Positions 8,343 to 16,149 of a DNA stretch of 45,647 nt are shown here, in pieces. The translations under genes were made by a program, and so were the position numbers. Position 1 is the first letter of the stretch; each line of letters opens with the position of its first letter. The notes beneath the pieces are model-generated. The model did not search any database. It saw nothing but the letters and a program-made list of their open reading frames with translations, and was not told the DNA's origin. Origin of the DNA: Heliophilum fasciatum (lineage in GTDB: Bacteria > Bacillota > Desulfitobacteriia > Heliobacteriales > Heliobacteriaceae); assembly GCF_004341395.1 (NCBI RefSeq), contig NZ_SLXT01000023.1, positions 1 to 45,647 of the forward strand, in the 5' to 3' direction.

Positions 8343-9164
8343 CTACTTGCCGGCCAGTTCCCGTGAGCGCTTGGTCGCAGCTTGTACCGCAGCAAACAAA
8401 GCTGCACGAACACCGCCGTCTTCTAACGCTTTTACACCGGCGATCGTCGTTCCTCCGGGGGAGGTTACGCGATCCCGCTCCACGCCGGGATGGTGGCCTC
8501 GCTCAAGTAAAAGCGCTGTGGAGCCACGAAACGTTTGCAGGACAAGCCGCCGAGCCAGATCGCGCGGTAACCCTTCATGAACACCGGCATCGATCATCGC
8601 TTCGATCATCAAGTACACATAAGCGGGGCCACTGCCACTGAGCCCAGTCACTGCATCGAGATAAGCTTCACCAACTACATCAGCCGTGCCTACAGCTTCC
8701 AAAATCGCCACAGCCGTCGCCATGTGCGCCTCTGTGGCATAGGTTCCGCCGGCTAAGGCCGAAGCACCTTTGCCGATCAGCGCCGGCGTGTTCGGCATCA
8801 CCCGCACCACCGGTACACCATCGGCAAGCCATGCAGCCAACTGTTCCAGGCGAATCCCGGCAGCAATGGAAATTACTAACTTATCGGGTGTCAACCGATC
8901 CCGTAGTGCCGTTACTACGCTCGCCATTACCTGCGGTTTTACCGCGAGGATAACCACATCGCTTTGGGCACAGACTTGCTGGTTATCTTCTGTCGTGATC
9001 ACTTGTAATGATTCTCGTAAAAAATCCAGTCGTTCCTGGGAAGGATCAGAAACGGTCAGTTGCGCTGGCGGTACGACCTTCACCAAACCGCGTAACAAAG
9101 CTTCCGCCATGGCCCCGCCGCCAATGATACCAATCCGCTGGTTGCCGAGATTATTTTGATTCAA
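8343..9164 (-). CDS. proC: Pyrroline-5-carboxylate reductase
   Basis: The 273-residue enzyme reduces pyrroline-5-carboxylate to proline with NAD(P)H. The N-terminal Rossmann motif GIIGGGAMAEALLRG (about residues 12-26), the central AVKPQ (about residues 74-78) and the dimerisation-domain signature GLSGSGPAYVYLMIEAMIDA (about residues 169-188) are all present. It has a TTG start with AGGGGG 9 nt upstream. It sits inside the ylm division cluster between sepF and ylmG, a common Firmicute arrangement. The length matches the family. Confidence 0.96.
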   Translation of the reverse strand: MNQNNLGNQRIGIIGGGAMAEALLRGLVKVVPPAQLTVSDPSQERLDFLRESLQVITTEDNQQVCAQSDVVILAVKPQVMASVVTALRDRLTPDKLVISIAAGIRLEQLAAWLADGVPVVRVMPNTPALIGKGASALAGGTYATEAHMATAVAILEAVGTADVVGEAYLDAVTGLSGSGPAYVYLMIEAMIDAGVHEGLPRDLARRLVLQTFRGSTALLLERGHHPGVERDRVTSPGGTTIAGVKALEDGGVRAALFAAVQAATKRSRELAGK

Positions 9165-9177
9165 GCTGCTAAGCCCC

Positions 9178-9714
9178 CTAGCCGTTGGTCATCCAAGACA
9201 ACGTCGCACGCAGCGGCGAGTCTTCTTTTTTAATATCCCCAATAATATCAATATTGCTTGGTGCGAAGATAAAAATATTCGTACCGACTTTTTCTTGGGA
9301 TCCACCTAAGGCATAGGTCGCGCCACTGACAAAATGAATGATCCAGCGCGCCATCTCTTTGTCAATCTTCTCCAGATTCAAGACTACCTGGCGACGATCT
9401 TTGAGATGATCAACAATACCCATGGCATCTTCAAAGGCTTTCGGCACAATGACAACCACTTTATGTTCTTTTTTCTGGCGCTCAGCGCTTAAGTTAACTA
9501 CCGATGCAGCGGAACGCTCCGGATTGCGACGAGGAGGAAAAGGAATTTCTTTTTCCTCTTGCGGTGGCGGCGTTGTTTGTACGGGGATCACTGTCCTCGC
9601 TTGGTTATGTTGTTTCACCGTTGCAGCCTTTGGTGTTTCAACGGACTCCACAAACTCCTCATATTCATCGCTCATACCGATGATGTTATAGATTTTATCC
9701 ATGATTTTCGCCAT
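9178..9714 (-). CDS. sepF: Cell division protein SepF
   Basis: A 178-residue SepF homologue. The N-terminus is a short amphipathic helix (MAKIMDKIYNIIGM) expected to bind membrane. A variable linker follows (residues 16-80, rich in Pro/Arg/Gln/Glu). The conserved SepF core runs from about residue 84 (KVVVIVPKAFEDAM, then KDRRQVVLNLEKIDKEMARW and FVSGATYALGGS). SepF forms rings, binds the FtsZ tail and tethers it to the membrane. The start at 9714 has GGGAGGTACG upstream. It lies 14 nt after yggS and 13 nt before proC. Because the ftsA gene is absent beside ftsZ in this window, SepF may be the main Z-ring anchor. Confidence 0.95.
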   Translation of the reverse strand: MAKIMDKIYNIIGMSDEYEEFVESVETPKAATVKQHNQARTVIPVQTTPPPQEEKEIPFPPRRNPERSAASVVNLSAERQKKEHKVVVIVPKAFEDAMGIVDHLKDRRQVVLNLEKIDKEMARWIIHFVSGATYALGGSQEKVGTNIFIFAPSNIDIIGDIKKEDSPLRATLSWMTNG

Positions 9715-9728
9715 CCAAACGTACCTCC

Positions 9729-10418
9729 CTAATTTCGCTCACCAAAAATCTCAGACCCGATGCGCACAATGGTCGCACCCTCTTCAATCGCTACCTCAAA
9801 ATCATTGGACATACCCATTGACAAATGTTGCATTGACACGTTCGGAAAGCCTTTATTAGTTACACGATCAGCCAAACGGCGCAGATCACGGAAAACATGG
9901 CGCACCTCTTCGGGATCATCGCAGTAAGGTGCCATCGTCATCAATCCACAAACCGCAATACCTGGCATTTGCGCAAGTGTTTCGATAAATCCTAACGCTT
10001 CATGAGGTACGATGCCGTGCTTAGTTGGTTCCTCAGCTACATTTACTTCAACCAGGCAGGCAACCGCCTTTCCCCAGTGCTGTCCCCACTTGTTGATTTC
10101 CTCTGCCAACGCAAGCCGATCCAGTGAATGAATAAGGGCTGTTTTGTTCGCAATACTTTTAACTTTTCTCGATTGAAGCGTTCCAATCATGTGCCATTGG
10201 ATATGGTTCGGAAACTGTGGTATTTTCGCCGTCAGTTCTTGAACCCGGCTTTCCCCAAGCATGTCCACGCCGGCTGCGACAACCGGGGTGATGGCCTCGA
10301 CGGGAACCGTCTTGGTCACAGCCAACAATTGAACGTCCTGGGGGTTACGACCGGCACGCAATGCTGCTACCTGCATGCGTTGACGCACTTGGTTCAAACG
10401 AACAAGAATTGGGCTCAT
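9729..10418 (-). CDS. ylmE: YggS family PLP homeostasis protein (YlmE)
   Basis: The 229-residue protein is a YggS/YlmE/PLPHP-type fold-III PLP-binding protein. The PLP lysine lies in LLAVTKTVPVEAI (about Lys 36), and the C-terminal block LSMGMSNDFEVAIEEGATIVRIGS (conserved SMGMS and RIG) is intact. The family keeps free PLP levels and vitamin B6 homeostasis in check rather than catalysing a known reaction. The ATG has GAAGGGGAACG upstream. It is followed at 14 nt by sepF, as in the ylmDEFGH arrangement, although pgeF (ylmD) is located elsewhere in this window. Confidence 0.95.
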   Translation of the reverse strand: MSPILVRLNQVRQRMQVAALRAGRNPQDVQLLAVTKTVPVEAITPVVAAGVDMLGESRVQELTAKIPQFPNHIQWHMIGTLQSRKVKSIANKTALIHSLDRLALAEEINKWGQHWGKAVACLVEVNVAEEPTKHGIVPHEALGFIETLAQMPGIAVCGLMTMAPYCDDPEEVRHVFRDLRRLADRVTNKGFPNVSMQHLSMGMSNDFEVAIEEGATIVRIGSEIFGERN

Positions 10419-10451
10419 GATCGCTCGTTCCCCTTCAACTTGTAGCGTATT

Positions 10452-10485
10452 TCGCTATTCTATAGCGATTTCCTGCTTTTCTAAA
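10452..10485 (-). promoter_or_regulatory. Candidate promoter of yggS overlapped by a palindrome
   Basis: On the minus strand TTTAGA (10480-10485, 4 of 6 to the -35 consensus) and TAGAAT (10457-10462) are spaced by 17 bp. The -10 lies inside a 7-bp perfect inverted repeat, TCGCTAT...ATAGCGA (10452-10468). Such a position could be an operator. The promoter itself is only moderate. Confidence 0.45.
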
Positions 10486-10565
10486 AAATATCTTGCACAT
10501 TTTCTTTATTTAGTTTGTACAAGCTTTCTACACTTTTATTCCGTAGCTTTTTTCATGCACAAGCA

Positions 10566-11561
10566 TTATTTAATTTCTTGCCCGGGCTCTAACCAAGACG
10601 GGTTTTGTACAACCAAAGACTTTTCATCCAATGTGGCCGGATCAACGATCACTTGCTCATTGACTGTCGCCGTCACCGTGACAGGATGCCACTGGGCACG
10701 ATTTTTTTCGCTGAGCCAAACGCCTTTTTCCCCTTCGCGCTCGACGATCGCTTCCAAGGGCAACAAAATCCCTTTATGCGTTTGTTCGACATACAACAAG
10801 GATGCTTTGCGTTCTTTGATCGCATCCAGGCTAGGGTTCAGCAACTGGATTAATACCCATACGTCATCGACACCGCGCACTTGCACAACTTTACCGGAAA
10901 TATTAGGGCCTGTTGGCGACATGGCCAACGTGATGCGCATTTGCGGTACCAGTGGTTTGGGCAAATCCGTCATCACATAATGAGTTAAATAATAAGCTTT
11001 TTCAATGTTATCGATGATTTTGAAGATTGGCTGTCCACGATTGACATAATCATCATTTTGTACTTCTGTCGGCTTTTCTGTCAATGCCTTCAACTGCCCC
11101 GGATCGAGTGTATCAAGGACACGTGGCGTTAACACCGACTCTAAGCCATCCATGCGAAACTCCAGTAATCCTGCCCGTGGTGCCGGCACACTTTGGGCCC
11201 CCCCCTCATCGCCCTCGGCCGCATTGCCGGACTGGAGCCCTGCTACCGGGGCACCGAGCCGCACACGCTCGCTGTCCTTGGCAATACGTTGGAATCGTCC
11301 CGCTGCCGGCGCAGAAATGATCACTTCATCACGAATAATCCATCCCGGCAACGGTCGTGTTACCGACAGTTGCCCTAATTTTGCTGGTTGCACCTCGACA
11401 ACCGCTTTCACGAACAAATGCTGCAGCTTTTCTTTGGCCCACCATACACCAAAACCACAAAGTATAATTACCGCAATAACGAGCAAAAGGCGCAGCCAAA
11501 ATTTTCGGCGGCGCTTTTTGATTGCATCTTTACCTGGAGGAACCATTGTCAAACGGGACAT
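10566..11561 (-). CDS. HlyD-like membrane fusion/efflux adaptor protein
   Basis: A protein of about 331 residues with a basic N-terminus (IKKRRRKFWLR), one transmembrane segment at about residues 22-45 and a large extracytoplasmic part. It has the barrel-like domains of HlyD-type adaptors. A lipoyl-like half (about residues 72-130) is split by a Gly/Glu-rich insert, and a second half includes YVNRGQPIFKIIDN (about residues 172-185). The C-terminal beta-barrel region contains GILLPLEAIVEREG (about residues 262-275). Such proteins link an inner-membrane transporter to downstream parts, but no ABC or RND transporter gene is adjacent. Members of this family occur upstream of yggS-sepF in several Clostridia. 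It shares a promoter region with the ylm genes. Function beyond the family is unknown, and the exact start is uncertain. Confidence 0.75.
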   Translation of the reverse strand: MSRLTMVPPGKDAIKKRRRKFWLRLLLVIAVIILCGFGVWWAKEKLQHLFVKAVVEVQPAKLGQLSVTRPLPGWIIRDEVIISAPAAGRFQRIAKDSERVRLGAPVAGLQSGNAAEGDEGGAQSVPAPRAGLLEFRMDGLESVLTPRVLDTLDPGQLKALTEKPTEVQNDDYVNRGQPIFKIIDNIEKAYYLTHYVMTDLPKPLVPQMRITLAMSPTGPNISGKVVQVRGVDDVWVLIQLLNPSLDAIKERKASLLYVEQTHKGILLPLEAIVEREGEKGVWLSEKNRAQWHPVTVTATVNEQVIVDPATLDEKSLVVQNPSWLEPGQEIK

Positions 11562-11653
11562 CCCTTTGTAGTGCCACCCTTCTTACTTGCAGTTACGGTT
11601 ACGCAGTCCCGTGCTTTCAACCGTTATCTGCAATAAGTGCTTATGTTAGACCA

Positions 11654-11682
11654 AGTATACCATTAAAACCTGTTTCCGCCAA
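11654..11682 (-). promoter_or_regulatory. Sigma-A promoter of the hlyD-yggS-sepF operon
   Basis: TTGGCG (11677-11682) and TATACT (11654-11659) on the minus strand are spaced by exactly 17 bp. They lie just after the phoU terminator and about 95 nt before the HlyD-like start codon. The match is good though not perfect. Confidence 0.7.
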
Positions 11683-11683
11683 A

Positions 11684-11722
11684 TAAAAAACAACCCCTAT
11701 CCGGTAGGAAACCGGAAAGGGG
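11684..11722 (-). terminator. Intrinsic terminator of the pst-phoU operon
   Basis: CCCCTTTCCGG pairs with CCGGATAGGGG (one mismatch, loop of 7), followed by TTGTTTTTT on the minus strand. It separates phoU from the HlyD-like gene. Confidence 0.88.
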
Positions 11723-11751
11723 AATTTGTACCCAATAGCTTCATGTCCTGA

Positions 11752-12411
11752 TTACGGGTTGAGTTCTTTACGTTCACCGGTGACGAGATAGACGACCGTT
11801 TCAGCAATATTGGTCGCGTGATCACCAAAGCGCTCCAGGTAACGAGCGATAAAGATCAATTGTGTCGCTTGATTGATTACCGAAGGATCTTTCAACATCA
11901 ATTGCAGGAGATCATTAAAGATATGCTTGTAAAGCGCATCGACCTGATTATCGAGGTCACTCATCTTGATGGCCAGTTCAATGTCCTCTTGCAAGTATGC
12001 GTCAAGCCCCATTTTAACCATTTGCTGACATACACTGGACATGATCGGTGTATTAACCAGCGTTTTTACATAGGGTTGTTCCGCAATCCGCCGGACCGAT
12101 TTAGCTACACCGCAGGCATTATCAGCCATTCGCTCCAATTCCAGAGATATCCGCCAAGCACTGCTGATCTTGCGCAGATCTTTAGCCATCGGCTGCTGTA
12201 AAGCGATCAGCTTCATGCAGCGTTCTTCCACGTCATGCTGTAATCGATCGATGCGATCATCATTGGCAATGACCTGGCTTGCTAACTGGCGATCTTGATC
12301 AAGCAACGCCTTCGTGCTTAAGGAAATCGCCTCTTCCACATAAGATCCCATCCGGAGGAGGTCTTGTTGCAACGTCTCCAAGGCATGATGAAAATCACTG
12401 CGTACGGACAT
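11752..12411 (-). CDS. phoU: Phosphate transport system regulator PhoU
   Basis: The 219-residue protein has the two PhoU repeats of three helices each. Each has metal-binding type motifs: an E..D-rich helix near VIANDDRIDRLQHDVE (about residues 47-62) and DNQVDALYKHI in the second half. IARYLERFGDHATNIAE (about residues 185-201) is the classical PhoU signature. PhoU restrains PhoR signalling and Pst uptake when phosphate is plentiful. I chose the ATG at 12411 because AAAGGGTGG precedes it; a GTG 9 nt upstream sits on that sequence. It is the last gene of the pst operon. Confidence 0.96.
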   Translation of the reverse strand: MSVRSDFHHALETLQQDLLRMGSYVEEAISLSTKALLDQDRQLASQVIANDDRIDRLQHDVEERCMKLIALQQPMAKDLRKISSAWRISLELERMADNACGVAKSVRRIAEQPYVKTLVNTPIMSSVCQQMVKMGLDAYLQEDIELAIKMSDLDNQVDALYKHIFNDLLQLMLKDPSVINQATQLIFIARYLERFGDHATNIAETVVYLVTGERKELNP

Positions 12412-12431
12412 TTTATCCACCCTTTCTGCGC

Positions 12432-13190
12432 TTAGCCAAATCGTCCTGTAATGTAGTCTTCAGTGCGCTGATCTTTCGGGGTAGTAAAAATGACTTCCGT
12501 ATGATCAAACTCCACGAGATCACCAACTAAGAAAAAAGCTGTTTTATCAGAAATACGGGCCGCTTGTTGCATATTGTGCGTCACAATGACGATAGTATAC
12601 TGGGCTTTCAGTTCCCGGATCAGCTCTTCGATCTTTAATGTCGAAATCGGGTCCAGAGCCGACGTAGGCTCATCCATGAGCAAGACTTCCGGCTGGATCG
12701 CCAACGCGCGAGCGATACAAAGACGCTGTTGCTGGCCACCGGACAAACCAAGGGCCGGCTTATGGAGACGATCTTTGACTTCATCCCACAACGCTGCCTG
12801 TTTCAGCGACTTCTCGACGATCTCTTCAAGCTTGGTTTTGTCTTTCAAGCCATGTAATTTCGGCGCATAGGCCACGTTATCAAAGATGCTTTTGGGAAAA
12901 GGATTCGGTGCCTGAAAGACCATGCCGACTCGTTTGCGCAAGGCCACCACATCGGTTGTCGGCGCGTAGATGTCAGTGTCCTCAAACATCAATGTACCAT
13001 CGACACGACAGATGGGAATAATATCATTCATACGGTTGAGACAACGTAAGAAGGTCGACTTACCGCAACCGGACGGACCGATCAGCGCCGTTACTTCCCG
13101 GTCTCTAATCGTCATATCAATGCCATGAAGTGCGTGAAAATCACCGTAATATAAGTTCAAGTCTTCAGAAACAATTTTTGCCTTATTCAT
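12432..13190 (-). CDS. pstB: Phosphate ABC transporter ATP-binding protein PstB
   Basis: The 252-residue ATPase has the Walker A motif [16 protein letters not shown], a Q-loop within [15 protein letters not shown], the ABC signature [15 protein letters not shown] and Walker [14 protein letters not shown]. The PstB-typical residues after Walker A ([10 protein letters not shown]) and the [10 protein letters not shown] stretch near the end identify it as the phosphate importer ATPase. The ATG follows GGAGGAGCC. It lies 9 nt after pstA and 20 nt before phoU. Confidence 0.98.
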   Translation of the reverse strand: MNKAKIVSEDLNLYYGDFHALHGIDMTIRDREVTALIGPSGCGKSTFLRCLNRMNDIIPICRVDGTLMFEDTDIYAPTTDVVALRKRVGMVFQAPNPFPKSIFDNVAYAPKLHGLKDKTKLEEIVEKSLKQAALWDEVKDRLHKPALGLSGGQQQRLCIARALAIQPEVLLMDEPTSALDPISTLKIEELIRELKAQYTIVIVTHNMQQAARISDKTAFFLVGDLVEFDHTEVIFTTPKDQRTEDYITGRFG

Positions 13191-13199
13191 TGGCTCCTC

Positions 13200-14045
13200 C
13201 TATACCTTACGCATCCGGCGGAAATAGGATCGCAACACAACGGCGATCATATTCAGCCCCAGCACAATCATCAATAAGATCATTGCCGTTCCATAGGGTA
13301 TCTTGGGATCGGCATTGGGCACTTGCGTTGCAATTACGTAAAGATGATAAGGCAAGGCCATGACTTGGTCAAAAATAGTCTTCGGCAAGTGGGGCAGGAA
13401 GAAAGCAGCTGCCGTCAACAAAATCGGTGCCGTTTCACCGGCAGCCCGAGCCACGCCCAAAATCGCCCCCGTCAATATCCCGGGAAGGGCGTTGGGTAAA
13501 ACGATAAATAAAATGGTCTGAAGTTTCGTGGCGCCCAGCGCCAGGCTGGCTTCGCGATACCCGTTCGGTACCGTGCGCAGTGCTTCTTCTGAAGTGGTGA
13601 TGATGACGGGCAAGGTCATCAACGCTAACGTGAGTGAGCCCGCTAAGATGGAAACACCCATCTCCAGATAAAGCACAAAGAAACCGAGCCCAAACAAACC
13701 AAAGACAACAGAAGGAACACCGGCCAAGTTAACGACAGCCAAGCGGATCAAGCGCGTGAGCCATGATTCGCGGGCATATTCTACCAAGTAAATCGATGTC
13801 ATCACTCCGATAGGCAGTGCCAGCATGATCGTACCTGCGACGAGAATCATCGTACCAACGATGGCCGGGAAAATTCCACCTGCCGTCATCCCTTTGCGCG
13901 GTGCTTCAGAGATGAACTCCCAATTCAGTGCTGGGATTCCTTTGATGGCAATTTCACCAATGACGATCGCCAGCGCCAGTACGATCAACGCCGCCATAGC
14001 TCGCAGGACATTAAAGGCGATTTTCTCAGTTGTTTTTGGTGACAT
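13200..14045 (-). CDS. pstA: Phosphate ABC transporter permease PstA
   Basis: A permease of about 281 residues with six hydrophobic segments; it forms the phosphate channel with PstC. The cytoplasmic EAA-type loop is visible as GYREASLALGATKLQTI (about residues 182-198). The PstA-like end AILGVARAAGETAPILLTA is also present. I chose the ATG at 14045, with GAGGTTGAG upstream, rather than a TTG inside the pstC end; this leaves pstA starting 2 nt after the pstC stop. Translation is likely coupled. Confidence 0.96.
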   Translation of the reverse strand: MSPKTTEKIAFNVLRAMAALIVLALAIVIGEIAIKGIPALNWEFISEAPRKGMTAGGIFPAIVGTMILVAGTIMLALPIGVMTSIYLVEYARESWLTRLIRLAVVNLAGVPSVVFGLFGLGFFVLYLEMGVSILAGSLTLALMTLPVIITTSEEALRTVPNGYREASLALGATKLQTILFIVLPNALPGILTGAILGVARAAGETAPILLTAAAFFLPHLPKTIFDQVMALPYHLYVIATQVPNADPKIPYGTAMILLMIVLGLNMIAVVLRSYFRRMRKV

Positions 14046-14046
14046 C

Positions 14047-15006
14047 TTACTCAACCTCTTTCATACGATGACGGATAAAATCAGCGATCAGGTTGATGGC
14101 CAATGTCATGGCAAAAAGCACAGCTCCGACGATGAATAAGGCATGATAATGCTGACTGCCCCGGGCGACTTCTCCCATTTCAGCGGCGATGGTCGCAGTC
14201 ATGGTTCGTACCGGTACAAGCATGGAATCTGGCAAAAGCCCGGCATTGCCGGTAACCATCAATACGGTCATTGTTTCCCCAATGGCCCGGCCGATACCGA
14301 GCATGATCGATGCCGTGATTCCCGACAGCGCTGCCGGAACAATCACCGTAACAATCGCTTGCCAACGAGTCGACCCCATGGAAAGAGCCGCTTCCATATA
14401 ACGCCCTGGAACGGCCGAGATAGCATCCTCGGAGATCGATGCGATCGTCGGCAGCGCCATCAAGGCCAGCGTCAATGCGCCGGTCAACGCCGTTAACCCG
14501 GTAGGAATATCAAAAAGGCTTTTGATCTCCGGTGCCAACACAGCCAACCCGAAAAAACCAAGTACAACCGAGGGAATGCCGGCCAGCACTTCAATCGTTG
14601 GCTTAAGGATCTCCCGCACCGTAGGACCGGCGACCATCGACAGATAGATGGCTGCACCCACGCCAAGAGGCACGGAAATCACAATCGCCCCGGCCGTAAC
14701 GATCACTGACCCAGCAATCAATGGTAATAAACCAAAAGTCGGCGGATCCGAAATGGGATACCAGTTTTTCATTCCCAAGGTAGCCAGTGATGCATCGTTC
14801 AGCAATAACGGCACGGCTTCTTTAAATAAGAAAATAAAAATCATGAATACGGTCAGTACGCCGATAAAGGCGGAAGCAAAAAGCATGACTTCTACAAGCT
14901 TTTCGGTGATGTACCAAGCCTCACGCTTCTTGGACTCCCCTTTTTTCAATGATTCGCGGGGAATAGAAATGATGCCGTTACCCGTGTGCTCCCCAGTAGG
15001 AATCAT
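14047..15006 (-). CDS. pstC: Phosphate ABC transporter permease PstC
   Basis: The 319-residue permease has a cytoplasmic N-terminal tail of about 40 residues and six hydrophobic segments. The EAA loop reads GRYMEAALSMGSTRWQAI, and the next segment contains GIGRAIGETMTVLMVTGNA, as in PstC. The ATG follows TAAGGAGGGTTTACG, a near-perfect ribosome binding site. It is separated from pstS by 133 nt that hold a terminator-like hairpin, so it is probably expressed at lower level than pstS. Confidence 0.97.
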   Translation of the reverse strand: MIPTGEHTGNGIISIPRESLKKGESKKREAWYITEKLVEVMLFASAFIGVLTVFMIFIFLFKEAVPLLLNDASLATLGMKNWYPISDPPTFGLLPLIAGSVIVTAGAIVISVPLGVGAAIYLSMVAGPTVREILKPTIEVLAGIPSVVLGFFGLAVLAPEIKSLFDIPTGLTALTGALTLALMALPTIASISEDAISAVPGRYMEAALSMGSTRWQAIVTVIVPAALSGITASIMLGIGRAIGETMTVLMVTGNAGLLPDSMLVPVRTMTATIAAEMGEVARGSQHYHALFIVGAVLFAMTLAINLIADFIRHRMKEVE

Positions 15007-15055
15007 CGTAAACCCTCCTTAAATAACCCTGCCCAAATAGTGTTACCGGTCCTAC

Positions 15056-15089
15056 AAAAAAGGGCAGAGCGTTTGCCGACTCTGCCCTT
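15056..15089 (-). terminator. Intercistronic terminator between pstS and pstC
   Basis: AAGGGCAGAG pairs with CTCTGCCCTT (10 bp, loop of 10), followed by TTTT on the minus strand, in the gap between pstS and pstC. As it is a complete intrinsic terminator inside an operon, it probably lets most transcripts end after pstS and some read on into pstCAB-phoU. Confidence 0.88.
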
Positions 15090-15139
15090 GTGTGGGTTAT
15101 TCATCGATATACAACAATGACGGTGGCGTACTACTATGC

Positions 15140-16036
15140 CTATTTTACAGCGATGAAATCCATTTTCTTCACAATCGCCTGGCCTTCGGCGCTCAGCATG
15201 AAGTCGACAAAACTTTTGCTCAAGCCTTCCGGCTCACCAGCAGAATAAACATAGAGTGGACGCGATACGGGATAGGTTTTGTCTTTTACTGTAGCTTCTG
15301 ACGGCAACACTGCCGGCGATCCCGCATCCTTTTTCACAGCAATCACTTTGACTTTATCGGTGAGATAGCCCATGCCGACATAGCCGATCGCTTGTTTGTT
15401 CGTTTCTGCTTCTTTGGCAATGGAAGCACTGGAGGTTTGCAACAATGCATCAGCTCGATATTCCTGATTTTTCATCAGATGTTCTTTAACGAATACGTGG
15501 GTTCCCGAAGAAGCTTCCCGTGCCAGAGCGACGATTTTTTCATCGTTGCCACCGACTTCTTTCCAGTTCGATATTTTACCTGTATAGATGTTCGCCAATT
15601 GCTCGTTCGTCAGTTCGTTAACCGGATTCTCTTTGTTCACGATAAAACCGATGCCGTCCATAGCAATCGCGTATTCCTTGACATCCTTGCCTGTAGCTTC
15701 CTTGATTTTGGCCTTTTCTTCAGCTTTGATTTCACGGGAAGAGTTAGCCAGGTCACAAGTTTTGTTGGTCAGCGCAGCGATCCCTGTCCCCGAGCCACCA
15801 CCGGTTACGGCAATCGTTGCTTGGGGGTTTTTGGCCATGAAATCTTCCGCCATCGCTTGACTCAGGTTAACAATGGTATCGGACCCTTTAACTTGTAAAG
15901 AACCTTTGATTCCAGAAGTGGGCGCACCGCCGGTGTTTTCTTGTTTGGCACCACCGCCACATCCGGCCACCACTGTACCGAGCATCCCGAAAACAACAGA
16001 AACAGCCACTAACTTAGAGATCTTTTTGAAGTTCAT
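15140..16036 (-). CDS. pstS: Phosphate-binding lipoprotein PstS
   Basis: The 298-residue protein begins with a lipoprotein signal peptide: basic MNFKKISK, then a hydrophobic core and the lipobox VAGC (Cys about 26). The mature part opens with a short Gly/Ala linker and then the PstS fold. Phosphate-binding motifs visible are GSDTIVNLSQAMAEDF and GGGSGTGIAAL (about residues 80-90), and a later ASSGTHVFVKEHL (about residues 176-188). It captures phosphate outside the membrane for PstCAB. TAAGGAGGTAATT lies before the ATG. It is the first gene of the Pho-controlled operon. Confidence 0.97.
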   Translation of the reverse strand: MNFKKISKLVAVSVVFGMLGTVVAGCGGGAKQENTGGAPTSGIKGSLQVKGSDTIVNLSQAMAEDFMAKNPQATIAVTGGGSGTGIAALTNKTCDLANSSREIKAEEKAKIKEATGKDVKEYAIAMDGIGFIVNKENPVNELTNEQLANIYTGKISNWKEVGGNDEKIVALAREASSGTHVFVKEHLMKNQEYRADALLQTSSASIAKEAETNKQAIGYVGMGYLTDKVKVIAVKKDAGSPAVLPSEATVKDKTYPVSRPLYVYSAGEPEGLSKSFVDFMLSAEGQAIVKKMDFIAVK

Positions 16037-16095
16037 TGGTCTCTAATTACCTCCTTAAATTTAGCCCCTGCTCAGGTAAGCCGCTCACCAAAGAA

Positions 16096-16149
16096 AGAAT
16101 ACAAAAGAAAAATTAGGGCACAATGAATATTCCGTTAAGAAAGTGTTAA
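16096..16149 (-). promoter_or_regulatory. Pho box and promoter upstream of pstS
   Basis: Reading the minus strand there are four hexamers spaced exactly 11 bp apart: TTAACA (16144-16149), TTAACG (16133-16138), TTCATT (16122-16127) and CTAATT (16111-16116). TATTCT at 16096-16101 is a fitting -10. This is the layout of PhoP-binding direct repeats (TT(A/C/T)ACA, 4-6 bp apart). The first two repeats overlap the last codons of the GGDEF/EAL gene. Confidence 0.8.

Noticed and set aside
11000-11560. tRNA or rRNA genes within the window
   Set aside because: No tRNA cloverleaf with its conserved GTTCRANNC arm or rRNA segment was seen; the left-edge structured RNA is the group II intron.
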